Shown: positions 1 through 8,002 of the stretch, in pieces
Layout: each line of letters opens with the position of its first letter
Numbering within the stretch: the stretch's first letter is position 1
Assembly (NCBI GenBank): GCA_021805565.1
Contig: JAJZFA010000033.1
Location: 1 to 64,000, forward strand
Direction: 5' to 3'
Origin: Pseudomonadota bacterium
Lineage (GTDB): Bacteria > Pseudomonadota > Alphaproteobacteria > Acetobacterales > Acetobacteraceae
DNA: 64,000 nt
Translations under genes and position numbers: made by a program
Notes under the pieces: model-generated
The model's input: the letters and a program-made list of their open reading frames with translations, nothing else
Database searches by the model: none
What the model was told of the DNA's origin: nothing

Positions 1-57
1 CAGGTTAAATTGCTCCGAAGGCGAAGGTCGCACGTTCGAATCGTGTCGGGTCCGCCA
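1..57 (+). tRNA. tRNA 3' fragment, partial or remnant (Arg-CCG-like)
   Basis: Bases 30-46 form a T arm (GCACG, loop TTCGAAT, CGTGT). Bases 47-53 are a 3' acceptor strand, 54 is the discriminator and 55-57 the encoded CCA. Counting back with a 5-base variable loop puts an anticodon loop CTCCGAA at 13-19 (anticodon CCG, arginine) and a 3' anticodon strand GGCGA at 20-24. The bases where the 5' strand should lie (8-12, AATTG) do not pair with it. So this is either a 3' fragment left by integration into a tRNA gene, the 3' exon of an intron-containing tRNA, or an unusual tRNA cut by the window edge. Amino-acid identity is tentative. Confidence 0.5.
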
Positions 58-170
58 ATTAAATAAAAAAGTTACGGGGTTGTCATCGTATCCGGGGAAA
101 GTCCTGGTTAGCCGGCGCCCGGATTGGCGATTAGTTCCTGGGTCGGACCAGACGAACGAGCGTTCGCGGA

Positions 171-629
171 TCACGCGACCGCGTGCTGCCACATGCTGGT
201 GACAATCTTGTATCCGGGGCCATCGACCCGGCGCCCCGTCGCGGGATCGAGCAGTAACGGATCGACGCTGTCTCCGGTTTCGGTGTTGACGATCCGGACC
301 GAACGGTCATCCGGCGGAAAATGCCTGTTGCCGAATGCCAGCATGGCCAGCAGAACGGGACGGAAATCCGTCCCGCGCGGGGTCAGCACGTATGCGTCGC
401 GCGGCGGGCGTTCATTGTACCGCCGCCGTTCCAGCATGCCCGCCTCCACCAGCGCGTTCAGCCGGCGCGTCAGCATATTCGGCGCGATGCCAAGGCTTTC
501 GCTGAATTCGTCGAATCGGCTCAGGCCGCGAAATGCATCGCGCAGGATCAGGATGCTCCACCATTCGCCGACATGTTCCAGTCCGCGAGCGATCGGGCAT
601 TGCATCGTGCTGAAACTCTTGCGCTGCAT
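171..629 (-). CDS. HxlR-family winged-helix transcriptional regulator
   Basis: A 152-residue DNA-binding regulator. The HxlR signature is clear: a cysteine in CPIARGLEHVG near residues 11-21, then a helix-turn-helix region (WSILILRDA, FDEFSESLGIAPNMLTRRL) and a wing (LVEAGMLERR). HxlR proteins bind DNA as dimers and often control adjacent oxidoreductase or detoxification genes. The ATG at 627-629 was chosen because the family motif starts right after it; the open frame continues upstream to 1106 only as antisense shadow of the next gene. It is divergent from the DsbA-like isomerase at 756, with about 125 bp between them, so it probably regulates that gene (inference). The inducer is unknown. 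About 40 extra C-terminal residues follow the wing. Confidence 0.85.
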   Translation of the reverse strand: MQRKSFSTMQCPIARGLEHVGEWWSILILRDAFRGLSRFDEFSESLGIAPNMLTRRLNALVEAGMLERRRYNERPPRDAYVLTPRGTDFRPVLLAMLAFGNRHFPPDDRSVRIVNTETGDSVDPLLLDPATGRRVDGPGYKIVTSMWQHAVA

Positions 630-755
630 TTTACAAAGCACCCGTTGTGAAACTACAATCGTGATAGTCGGTCGTCCGGGCGGTCCCGTCAATGGCCCAT
701 CCGTCACGATCCGCGTCGCCCGTCCCCATCGCCAACCCCAGCCGAGGCCTTCGCC

Positions 756-1358
756 ATGCAGGTGGAATTCCATTTCGATTTCGGCAGTCCCAACGCTTAT
801 CTGTCGCATCGCATCATCCCAGCGATCGAAGCCCGCATCGGGGCCCGCTTCCGCTATGTGCCCGTGCTGCTGGGCGGCGTGTTCAAGGCGACCGGCAACC
901 GGTCGCCGGCCGAGGCCTTCGCCGGTATCCGCAACAAGCCGGAGTATGAACGGCTGGAGACCGAACGGTTCATCCGTCGGCACAGGATCGAGGGCTATGT
1001 CCGGAATCCGTTCTTTCCCGTGAATACCTTGCAAATGATGCGGGGGGCGGCGGCGGCCGAGATCGATGGCGGGCTGGACCGCTATATCGGCGCAATGTTT
1101 CACCATATGTGGGAAGCGCCGAAGAAAATGGACGAGCCGGACGTTTTCCGCGATGCGTTGACCGCGTCCGGCCTGGACGCCGTCGCGACGCTGGCCCGCA
1201 TTCAGGATCCGGTGGTCAAGGCCCGGCTGATCGCCAACACCGAGGCATCGGTCGCCCGGGGGGCATTCGGATCGCCGACCTTTTTTGTTGGGGATGCGAT
1301 ATACTTTGGCAAAGACCGGCTTCGCGACGTGGAAGAGGCAATCGCAGGGATAGCGTAA
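756..1358 (+). CDS. 2-hydroxychromene-2-carboxylate isomerase / DsbA-like oxidoreductase
   Basis: A 200-residue protein of the DsbA/GST-kappa thioredoxin-fold family. The N-terminus reads as a beta strand followed by FDFGSPNAY; the serine in GSPNAY replaces the CxxC of DsbA and matches the catalytic serine of hydroxychromene carboxylate isomerases. A helical insertion follows, and the C-terminal GSPTFFVGDAIYFGKDRL is the usual cis-proline and final-strand signature. The family's best known step isomerises 2-hydroxychromene-2-carboxylate in naphthalene catabolism with glutathione, but many members act on unknown substrates and no naphthalene genes are nearby. It stands alone on this strand, divergent from the HxlR regulator. 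Confidence 0.82.
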   Translation: MQVEFHFDFGSPNAYLSHRIIPAIEARIGARFRYVPVLLGGVFKATGNRSPAEAFAGIRNKPEYERLETERFIRRHRIEGYVRNPFFPVNTLQMMRGAAAAEIDGGLDRYIGAMFHHMWEAPKKMDEPDVFRDALTASGLDAVATLARIQDPVVKARLIANTEASVARGAFGSPTFFVGDAIYFGKDRLRDVEEAIAGIA

Positions 1359-1414
1359 CGGGCGCGATCCCGTTTAGAGTCCGCGGGCGATGAATCGGCG
1401 GGAGATCGAACACA

Positions 1415-2010
1415 ATGGCGGCAAGCCCCCCTGACCGCGCAAAGGCGTCGGGCATTGCGACGGTGCTGCGTGTCACCAGCGGCAATTTCCTGGAAATGTT
1501 CGATTTTTTCCTGTTCGGCTTCTACGCGACCTACATTTCGAAGGCGTTTTTCCCCGCCGGCAGCGACTTCGCCAGCCTGATGCTGACCTTCATGACCTTC
1601 GGCGCGGGCTTCCTGATGCGCCCGCTCGGTGCCGTCATCCTGGGGGCGTACGTGGACCGGATCGGCCGCCGGAAAGGCCTGATCCTGACCCTGGCCATCA
1701 TGGCGAGCGGCACCATGCTGATCGCCCTCGTGCCAGGCTACACGACAATCGGACTGCTGGCCCCCGCCCTGGGTTATCTGCTCAGCGTGACCCTGACACC
1801 GCCCGAGATCGGCGCCTGGGGATGGCGAATCCCGTTCCTGATCGGCTGCATGATCGTCCCGTTTCTGTTTTACATACGGCGGTCGCTGGAGGAGACACAG
1901 GAATTCCTGGCGCGCAGGCGCCGTCCCGGCACCGCGGAGATTTTCGCCTCGATCATCCAGAACTGGACCATCGTCGTGCTGGGCATGATGCTGGTCGTGA
2001 TGGCTGCGAC
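1415..2010 (+). pseudogene. Citrate/tricarboxylate-type MFS proton symporter, broken
   Basis: The N-terminus ([19 protein letters not shown]) and the loop RIGRRKG are typical of the metabolite:H+ symporter branch of the MFS, the citrate or tricarballylate carriers of about 430 residues. Two defects are visible. After LAPAL the frame jumps directly to [19 protein letters not shown], so roughly 55 residues covering transmembrane helices 4-5 are missing without a frameshift. The reading then ends after helix 7 ([13 protein letters not shown]) where the ISKra4-like remnant begins; the last residues before the stop at 2062 are transposon-derived. The remaining five helices are not found downstream. 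Non-functional. Confidence 0.85.
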
Positions 2011-2024
2011 TCAAAGCTGTGCGA

Positions 2025-2775
2025 TCAAGCGGCGACGTTTAGCGAACCGTCTGGCTGGTTGAGGTTGGCCGGCGGGTTGGCGGCGTGCGCGAGTGCAATC
2101 TTCGCCTCTTTCCACGACAACGTTTTGCCCTTGCGCTTGTCCTTTTGCTCCGTGGCCGGCGTCACGACCGGGATCATGCCCCCGTCGATCTGGGCGACGA
2201 TCTGCTTATGCCGGCCCGGCGCGTTGGGAAATTCCAGCGAAGGCCGGCCGGTCTCGAAAATCGCCCGGGCATGGCCCAGAGCGATCCGTTGGATCGTGCT
2301 TTCGCCGATCCCGAAACCGTAATGCTCGCGCAATTTCAACGCGACCCGGGCGAAAGGATCGTCCGCCGCGAAATCCACGATCGCCCGCTGCAACGGTCGC
2401 GAACATCCGCGCGGACTGACCTTCGCGCCCAGAACAAAGGGGCGCACGCGGTTGGTTCCGAGCCTGTATTGCGGCTCCAGAACTACGATGTCGCCGAATT
2501 TCGTATGCCAGCAGAGTTTTTTTACCCTGGCGGTGCATACCGGCTTGGCTGCGAACGCTCCGCTCCGTCGTCTCGACCCGATCGTTCGCCCAACCTTGCA
2601 ACGCCTCGCGGCCCAAAAGCCGCATCTCCTCGACAAGCCGCTCCTCGGCCGCGTCCCCAAGCTCGCCGTCCAGGTTCCCTACCGCGCCAACGATCGACGC
2701 CAGACGGTCGCGAAAATGCGGGTGCGATCGCAAGAAGGCCAAAAGCGCTTCGTCGCTGACTTTCACCGTCGCCAT
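2025..2775 (-). mobile_element. ISKra4-family transposase remnant, frameshifted and truncated
   Basis: The N-terminal part reads in one frame from an ATG at 2773-2775 (MATVKVSDEALLAFLRSHP...) to about QGKKTL. The homologous reading then continues in the -1 frame (LCWHTKFGDIVVLEP...GFGIGESTIQRIAL...HKQIVAQIDGGMIPVV...GKTLSWKEAKIALAHA). The switch falls on a run of seven A on the coding strand (2517-2523), which could be a programmed -1 slippage site, as used by some ISKra4 relatives, or a decay mutation. The protein stops about 50 residues after the first catalytic aspartate region (QIDGGM), so the rest of the DDE domain is missing. The fragment abuts the broken MFS gene. Inactive unless helped in trans. 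Confidence 0.75.
2517..2523 (-). other. A7 frameshift site in the ISKra4-like transposase
   Basis: A homopolymer of seven A on the coding strand lies exactly where the conserved transposase reading moves from frame 0 (GKKTL) to frame -1 (VKKLCW). This position fits a slippery sequence for -1 ribosomal frameshifting, but no downstream pseudoknot was demonstrated. Confidence 0.45.
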
Positions 2776-2808
2776 GGGTCGGAGTTCCGCGATTGCCGAA
2801 TCCTCAGC

Positions 2809-3480
2809 TTACTCCACACAACGTAGAATCGCACCTGCGGAGGTATAGTGATCGGTTACTTTGACAGGCCGCCGCCTTGCAGGGGCGCGACGATCATGAC
2901 CAGATTGGCGATGCCATTTACGCTCATACCCGTAGTCATGCCGTGCCGGACCTCCTGGCTTCGCCCCGACCGGAACGCGTGTCCCGTCAACACACACCAT
3001 GGGGGACGCCGACTCGCGGGGCCTCCGATAAACCTTCAGCACATTCTCTATCGCGGCGACGAACGCGATGCTGGCATCCAAGAGGATGACCCGTTGCTTT
3101 CGCAGGGAGGGTCTGAATCTATTTTTTCAGCACCCGCCCGATCATGTTATCGCGGACACGGTCAACTATGTTCAATTCCACGACCGCGCGTTACCGCAGT
3201 TGCGGCGTCCGCCACGCGCGTCCCTTTGACGGTTTGGAACAGACCAGGGCGATTGGTTCGGCCTCGGCGGCGCCATCGGAAATGCGCCGTCTGGCCGATC
3301 CAGGCGAGTGCTTGCAGGTCAGCACTGCCTCAAATTCTTCCTCCACCAGAAGCTGACGGGTTCGGATGACGGTCGCACCTGTCGTATCCAGCGATGTGGC
3401 GATCCGGCTGTTGCTTTATCCTTCACCGGCGTCCCAGGCGTCGGCCTTTAGCAATCTCCGCGCCTTCGTGGTCTGCGATG
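2809..3480 (-). pseudogene. IS630-family transposase, heavily degraded
   Basis: Fragments in several minus-strand frames line up with an IS630 transposase. The 5' part (about 3480-3200) reads ARRLLKADAWDAGEG, an in-frame TAA, then SRIATSLDTTGATVIRTRQ and LVEEEFEAVLTCK, matching the N-terminal helix-turn-helix. The 3' part (3081-2809) reads VLKVYRRPRE, VCVDGTRVP and DYGYERK, matching the region around the catalytic aspartate, then VKVTDHYTSAG before it runs out at the ISKra4-like remnant. Stops and frameshifts show it is dead. Its position suggests the ISKra4 element landed in or beside an older IS630 copy. Confidence 0.7.
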
Positions 3481-3527
3481 GCCGATGTTTGACGTTATGA
3501 ATCAACGACAAATCAATGACGGGGACA

Positions 3528-4691
3528 CTAGCGCGGGTTTGCGTAAATCGCGGCTTCGAACCCGGCCAGCGTTTCCAGAACGACGGGATCGTTCGCCGGC
3601 AGCAACTGCATCATCAGCACCGCCGTTATCCGCGATTTCGGATCGACCCAGAAGAACGTGTTATGCACACCCGCCCAGGTCAGGCTGCCTGCCGCCCGGC
3701 CACCGGGCAGGTCCGCCATATTGAGCAGGAAACTCAAGCCCCATTTCTTGACGATCCCAGGGAAGGAAGCGACCTCCAGCGCCATTTGCGGATTGTCGCT
3801 GCGCATTTTCGGCACATCGATCGCACCGATATGGTTCTGCCCCATCAGCGCGACGGTCTCGGGTCTGAGAATCTGGCGGCCATTGGACGAACCGTCCGCC
3901 AGCAACATGCGGCAGAACGCCAAATAATCCCCGGCGGTGGAGCAAAGCCCGCCGCCGCCCATCAGAAAGTCGGAGTCGGCTGGAAAGCCGAAGTCGATGG
4001 GCACCAGCGACCCATCGGGCGCGCGCGCATGCGCGCCGGCCATACGGGCCTGCATCGCCGCCCCTGGCCGGAAACTGGTGTCGGCCATACCCAGCGGGCC
4101 GGCGATATGCTGCTGGACATAGGCTTCCAGATCCTGGCCGCTGACCGTCTCGACGATCCGGCCCGCCAGATCGATGCCGATGCCGTATTCCCACCGCGTG
4201 CCGGGATCGAACAACAGAGGCACCGTCAGCGACCCATGCTTGCACGTTGCGATGCTCGGTAAGCCCGCGATCTGGATATAGCGGGCCAGATCGGCATTGA
4301 AAATATCGTAGCCATACCCCGATGTGTGCGTCAGCAAGTGCCGCAGAGTCACCGGCCCGGCTGGTGCCCGCAGCCTGGGCTGGCCGCCCGCATCGAAGCC
4401 TTCCAGCACCTGCACCCCGCGGGTGAACGGCAGAATATCGGCGATCGGTTGCTCCAGCGCGATCCGTCCGGCTTCGACCAACTGCATCGCGGCGGCGGCG
4501 GTGACGGCCTTGGTCATCGATGCGATGCGAAACACCGTATCCAGGGTCATCGGGTCTGGCTTACCCGCGGTGCGATGCCCGAATGCACCCTGGTAAACGA
4601 TGCCGGAGTCGTCGGCGACCATGCCGACCACGCCGGGCAGTTTGCCGCTGTCGATGGGTTTCGCCAGCACGCGATCGATGGCTGCCTTCAT
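3528..4691 (-). CDS. Serine hydrolase, class C beta-lactamase/esterase fold
   Basis: A 387-residue member of the beta-lactamase-like serine hydrolases (penicillin-binding-protein/EstB type). The nucleophile motif SMTK lies at residues 58-61, followed by the conserved LLTHTSGYGYD stretch near 118-128 and a tyrosine motif WEYGIGID. No signal peptide is visible, so it is probably cytoplasmic, which fits the esterase or peptidase branch rather than a secreted beta-lactamase. Substrate unknown. The start is the first ATG of the conserved domain. The gene ends just downstream of the IS remnants and lies 141 bp from the GST gene upstream on the same strand. Confidence 0.85.
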   Translation of the reverse strand: MKAAIDRVLAKPIDSGKLPGVVGMVADDSGIVYQGAFGHRTAGKPDPMTLDTVFRIASMTKAVTAAAAMQLVEAGRIALEQPIADILPFTRGVQVLEGFDAGGQPRLRAPAGPVTLRHLLTHTSGYGYDIFNADLARYIQIAGLPSIATCKHGSLTVPLLFDPGTRWEYGIGIDLAGRIVETVSGQDLEAYVQQHIAGPLGMADTSFRPGAAMQARMAGAHARAPDGSLVPIDFGFPADSDFLMGGGGLCSTAGDYLAFCRMLLADGSSNGRQILRPETVALMGQNHIGAIDVPKMRSDNPQMALEVASFPGIVKKWGLSFLLNMADLPGGRAAGSLTWAGVHNTFFWVDPKSRITAVLMMQLLPANDPVVLETLAGFEAAIYANPR

Positions 4692-4832
4692 GATACTGTG
4701 TTTCCCGCCTCGGTGTCCGAAGAACGATAGAGCGGCGGCGCACCGCTGAAAACCCCGGTCAACCGAGGGCCTGTGCGTCGCCCCGCCTGACGAAATTCGG
4801 CAAACAGCGGGTATTTCCCGCCAGTTCGGCCG

Positions 4833-5519
4833 TTAGACCCGCGTAGCCGCGTGCCCCAGACCACCATAAAGACCCAGCACCCGATCGAACCAGACCGCAA
4901 TAGGGTCGTCCGGCGTCAATATCTCGAAACGGCTGGCGCAGCGCGGCCACATTAGGGTTCCCGCGACAATATGATCGGCATAGCTGGGCGCCGCGCCACC
5001 CAGCCAAGCCTGCTGGCGCAACACCAGGCGAATGGGCAGCAGCGATTCCCGGAACGCCAGCACGCGGTCCTCACGCCCATCCTGCACCGCTTCCAGGCTC
5101 ATGCCGAAACGGGCCTCGCGGCTGGCGCGGAAGTAGTCGCGGTCCGCGGGATCGATCGCATCGAGCAGGTCGCGCACGATCAACCGCGCGATCCCGCCAA
5201 CCATGACCGAATCCGCCCAGCCATTCAGGAACAACGCATGCGCGCGACCCACCGGACCGCCGAACAGCGGCGGCACCGGGACCAAATCTTCCAGATATCC
5301 GGCGATGGCCCAGCTATCGGAAACCACGGTGCCTTCGTCGCGCAGCACGGGCACCTTGGCCTGGCCGGAAAATGCGATCGCATGGCGGTCGCTGAATCGC
5401 CAGGGCACGGTTTCCACCGGCAACCCTTTATGGGCAAGCGCGAAGCGGCTCCGCCAGCAATACGGGCTGAATCGCAAATCAGGGTCTGCTCCGGCGAGGT
5501 CGTGGAGAATCATGCTCAT
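4833..5519 (-). CDS. Glutathione S-transferase family protein
   Basis: A 228-residue protein with an N-terminal thioredoxin-like domain: RFSPYCWRSRFAL in the active-site helix region, KVPVLRD with the cis-proline that contacts glutathione, and SDSWAIAGYLED for the gamma-glutamyl contact. The helical C-terminal domain includes WLGGAAPSYADHIVAGTLMW, the usual N-capping and hydrophobic-staple region. It resembles soil-bacterial GSTs of the beta-etherase or unclassified groups; the substrate cannot be told from sequence. It is 51 bp upstream of nothing on its own strand except the hydrolase at 3528, with the DUF3237 gene 51 bp further upstream. Confidence 0.85.
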   Translation of the reverse strand: MSMILHDLAGADPDLRFSPYCWRSRFALAHKGLPVETVPWRFSDRHAIAFSGQAKVPVLRDEGTVVSDSWAIAGYLEDLVPVPPLFGGPVGRAHALFLNGWADSVMVGGIARLIVRDLLDAIDPADRDYFRASREARFGMSLEAVQDGREDRVLAFRESLLPIRLVLRQQAWLGGAAPSYADHIVAGTLMWPRCASRFEILTPDDPIAVWFDRVLGLYGGLGHAATRV

Positions 5520-5570
5520 GCCGCATGATGCGCCTGGCGCGCGCGCGGAACAACCGGAGACAGGACGCGC

Positions 5571-6026
5571 CTACCCAACCTCGAAAACCGTAATCTCCAC
5601 GTGATCGGGCCGCCGCGCACCGGTCGCGATGAACAGCGGGCGGGTCAGCCAACGGTATTCGGGCGCGGCGGTTTCGAAGCGCGGTACGGTTCGAAAATAT
5701 ACCAGTGCCGGATCGACGATTTCACCGGCGGCAATCCGGTCGAGCACCGCCGGCGGCGCGAAGCGGATGCCCGTGTTGACAACATAGATCAGCGCGCCGT
5801 CGTCCAGGCGCACGACGTATCGCGCTTCCAGCGTGGTATAGCCATCCGGCCGGACAATCTGGAAGTCGGCGCCGGCCGGCAGAACCGTGCCCTTCAGCCG
5901 CGGCCCTTCGATGGTGCCACCGACGATGGGAATGACACGGCGCATGCCATCCCCGGTTTCACCCACGGCGATGGGCGGCGCGATCAGAACATGCAGCCTG
6001 GCGACGTGCGACAGTGTGGGGATCAT
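5571..6026 (-). CDS. DUF3237 family protein
   Basis: A 151-residue protein matching DUF3237: LIAPPIAVGETGDGMRRVIPIVGGT near the start, then GPRLKGTVLPAGADFQ, a central EARYVVRLDDGALIYVVNTGIR and a C-terminal YRWLTRPLFIATGARRPD. The family folds as a small beta barrel of unknown biochemical role. The ATG at 6024-6026 overlaps the stop of the upstream deoxyribosyltransferase gene (ATGA, 4 bp), so the two are translationally coupled and probably act together. A longer frame upstream is only overlap with that gene. Confidence 0.8.
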   Translation of the reverse strand: MIPTLSHVARLHVLIAPPIAVGETGDGMRRVIPIVGGTIEGPRLKGTVLPAGADFQIVRPDGYTTLEARYVVRLDDGALIYVVNTGIRFAPPAVLDRIAAGEIVDPALVYFRTVPRFETAAPEYRWLTRPLFIATGARRPDHVEITVFEVG

Positions 6027-6610
6027 GACGGCGGCTCCTTGGACGGGACGGTCCGCAGGGACCGGGCGGCGGCGTGCACGCATTGTTCGAAGATAGTCAG
6101 GTCGTGCCAGCGATCCCGGTCGGACCGGATCAGGGTGCCGCCAGAGTCCGCGATGCCACCTTCGATCATCAAATTATCGAACAGCCCGAATTGTTCCATC
6201 AGCAATCCGTCCGCGTCGCGCCACGTTCCGTCAAGGTCCTGGTGTGCTCCCGTGGCCGCCAACAGCGTGCGGTCGAAAAATTCCGCAACGACCGTGGCAT
6301 AACCAAACACCTTCAATCCAAGCCCGCGCGCGAAGCCAATTTCAAAAACAGTACCGACATCGGCGCTCGGGCCCCGAAACGGAGTCAGATTGGCAAGAAC
6401 GGCCGAACAGCCACGGATATGGGCCTCATTACGCAGGGCGATCCGGCGCCATTCGGGATACTCATCCCATGCGGGGGGTTGGTCCGGCAATTCATCCAGC
6501 GGCGATATTCCGGTCAGGCCCGCACTGGCGCAGACCGCCTTTTTCCGGTCCAGCCAAGCAACCGCCCGCGGGAGGAACACGTCCGGGCCGGCGAGGTACA
6601 CCCTGGTCAT
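6023..6610 (-). CDS. Nucleoside 2-deoxyribosyltransferase-like protein
   Basis: A 195-residue protein starting MTRVYLAGPDVF, the first strand and loop of the nucleoside 2-deoxyribosyltransferase fold. The helix EWRRIALRNEAHI, the strand CSAVLANLTPFRGPSADVGT and FEIGFARGLGLKVFGY form the deoxyribose-binding core; the glutamate of the FEIGFA segment is at the position of the family's catalytic nucleophile. Such enzymes exchange bases between deoxynucleosides or hydrolyse deoxynucleoside 5'-phosphates. The start is set by the conserved N-terminal motif. It sits 23 bp downstream of pgk and overlaps the DUF3237 gene by 4 bp, suggesting one transcript. Confidence 0.78.
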   Translation of the reverse strand: MTRVYLAGPDVFLPRAVAWLDRKKAVCASAGLTGISPLDELPDQPPAWDEYPEWRRIALRNEAHIRGCSAVLANLTPFRGPSADVGTVFEIGFARGLGLKVFGYATVVAEFFDRTLLAATGAHQDLDGTWRDADGLLMEQFGLFDNLMIEGGIADSGGTLIRSDRDRWHDLTIFEQCVHAAARSLRTVPSKEPPS

Positions 6611-6633
6611 GCCCGCACGTCCCGCCGATCCAC

Positions 6634-7824
6634 TCAGTTTTCCAGCGCGGCGACACCGGGGAGCGTCTTGCCTTCCAGCCATTCCAGAAACGCACCGCCG
6701 GCCGACGATACGTAGGTCAACTGGCCGAGCACGCCGGCTTGGCGAAGCGCGGATACGGTATCGCCGCCGCCGGCTACGCTGCACAGTCCGCCGGTCTGGG
6801 TGGCCACGGCCACGGCATGCGCAAGGGCGACCGTCGCGGCGTCGAAAGGCGGCGTTTCAAACGCACCCAGCGGGCCGTTCCAAACCAGGGTTTTCAGGGA
6901 GGGGAGCAGTCCGGTCAGTGTGGCGACCGAAGCCGGCCCGACATCGAGGATCATGGTATCCGCCGGAACGGCGTCCACCGAAACGGTCTGGGTGGGCGGG
7001 TCCGGCTTGAACTCGCGCGCCACCACCGCGTCGGCCGGCAGAACGATCCGGCATCCGGCGGCCTGCGCCCTGGCCAAAATATCGCGTGCCGTGACATGCA
7101 TGTCCGCTTCTTGCAGCGATTTACCGACGCCTTTGCCCTGCGCGGCCAGGAAGGTGTTGGCCATGGCACCGCCGATGACCAGGACATCGACCTTGCCCAC
7201 CAGATTACCGAGCAGTTCCAGTTTTGTGGATACCTTCGCGCCACCGACGATCGCGGCGACAGGCCGAACCGGATGTCCCAGCGCCGCGTGCAACGCCTCC
7301 AGTTCGGCTTGCATCAGCCGGCCGGCACAGGACGGCAGCAGGTGCGCCACGCCCTCGGTACTGGCATGCGCGCGGTGCGCCGCCGAGAACGCATCGTTGA
7401 CGAAGATATCGGCAAGTTTGGCCAGCGCTGCGGCGAAGGCTGGATCGTTTTTTTCCTCGCCGGCATGGAAGCGGGTATTTTCCAGCAACAGGACGTCGCC
7501 CGGCGACAGCAGTTCGACCGCCTGTTCGGCGGCGACACCGATGCAGTCCTCGACGAAGCGAACGTGCCGGCCCAAAACGCCTTCCAGCGCCGCCGCCATC
7601 GGGGCGAGCGACATCGACAGCACGCGCTTGCCCTTGGGCCGGTCGAAATGGCTGCACACGATGACCCTGGCGCCCTTTGCCGACAATTCGCGGATGGTCG
7701 GCGACAAACGCTCGATGCGCGAGAGATCGGATATCCTGCCGTCATGCACCGGAACGTTGAGGTCGGCACGCACCAGGACACGCTTGCCGGCGACGTCAAC
7801 GGTGTCGAGGGTGCGAAACGGCAT
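6634..7824 (-). CDS. pgk: Phosphoglycerate kinase
   Basis: A 396-residue cytoplasmic kinase that makes ATP and 3-phosphoglycerate from 1,3-bisphosphoglycerate in glycolysis, or runs the reverse step in gluconeogenesis. Seen directly: [12 protein letters not shown] at residues 14-25, [10 protein letters not shown] for the basic patch, [35 protein letters not shown], and a C-terminal VAGGGDTV nucleotide-binding loop. The ATG at 7822-7824 fits the family length; the frame upstream is not conserved. The catalytic residues of both domains appear intact. It is unusual that gap and fba are not adjacent; instead a deoxyribosyltransferase gene follows after 23 bp. Confidence 0.96.
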   Translation of the reverse strand: MPFRTLDTVDVAGKRVLVRADLNVPVHDGRISDLSRIERLSPTIRELSAKGARVIVCSHFDRPKGKRVLSMSLAPMAAALEGVLGRHVRFVEDCIGVAAEQAVELLSPGDVLLLENTRFHAGEEKNDPAFAAALAKLADIFVNDAFSAAHRAHASTEGVAHLLPSCAGRLMQAELEALHAALGHPVRPVAAIVGGAKVSTKLELLGNLVGKVDVLVIGGAMANTFLAAQGKGVGKSLQEADMHVTARDILARAQAAGCRIVLPADAVVAREFKPDPPTQTVSVDAVPADTMILDVGPASVATLTGLLPSLKTLVWNGPLGAFETPPFDAATVALAHAVAVATQTGGLCSVAGGGDTVSALRQAGVLGQLTYVSSAGGAFLEWLEGKTLPGVAALEN

Positions 7825-8002
7825 GGATCGGTTTCCTGCTGGGACGGCGTTCGATTGTGTAATGCGGCAACACGCGCCGCCGTTGGGAAGGCAGTCGCCG
7901 CGAAATGACCCGCGACGATAGTCCGATTCACGGTGAACGGACCAGACCCACCGGGTGTGCAGCTTCATCGGCGTGCCAACGCTCGGATTGCCGGTGCCGC
8001 GC

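Noticed and set aside
1-200. Two-piece (permuted) tmRNA acceptor region
   Set aside because: A permuted ssrA should have the complementary 5' acceptor strand GGACCCG soon after the CCA, followed by a tag frame; neither is present.
6244-7908. A 554-codon plus-strand frame opposite pgk and the deoxyribosyltransferase
   Set aside because: Antisense to pgk and its neighbour, with Gly/Arg/His-rich composition and no recognisable domain.
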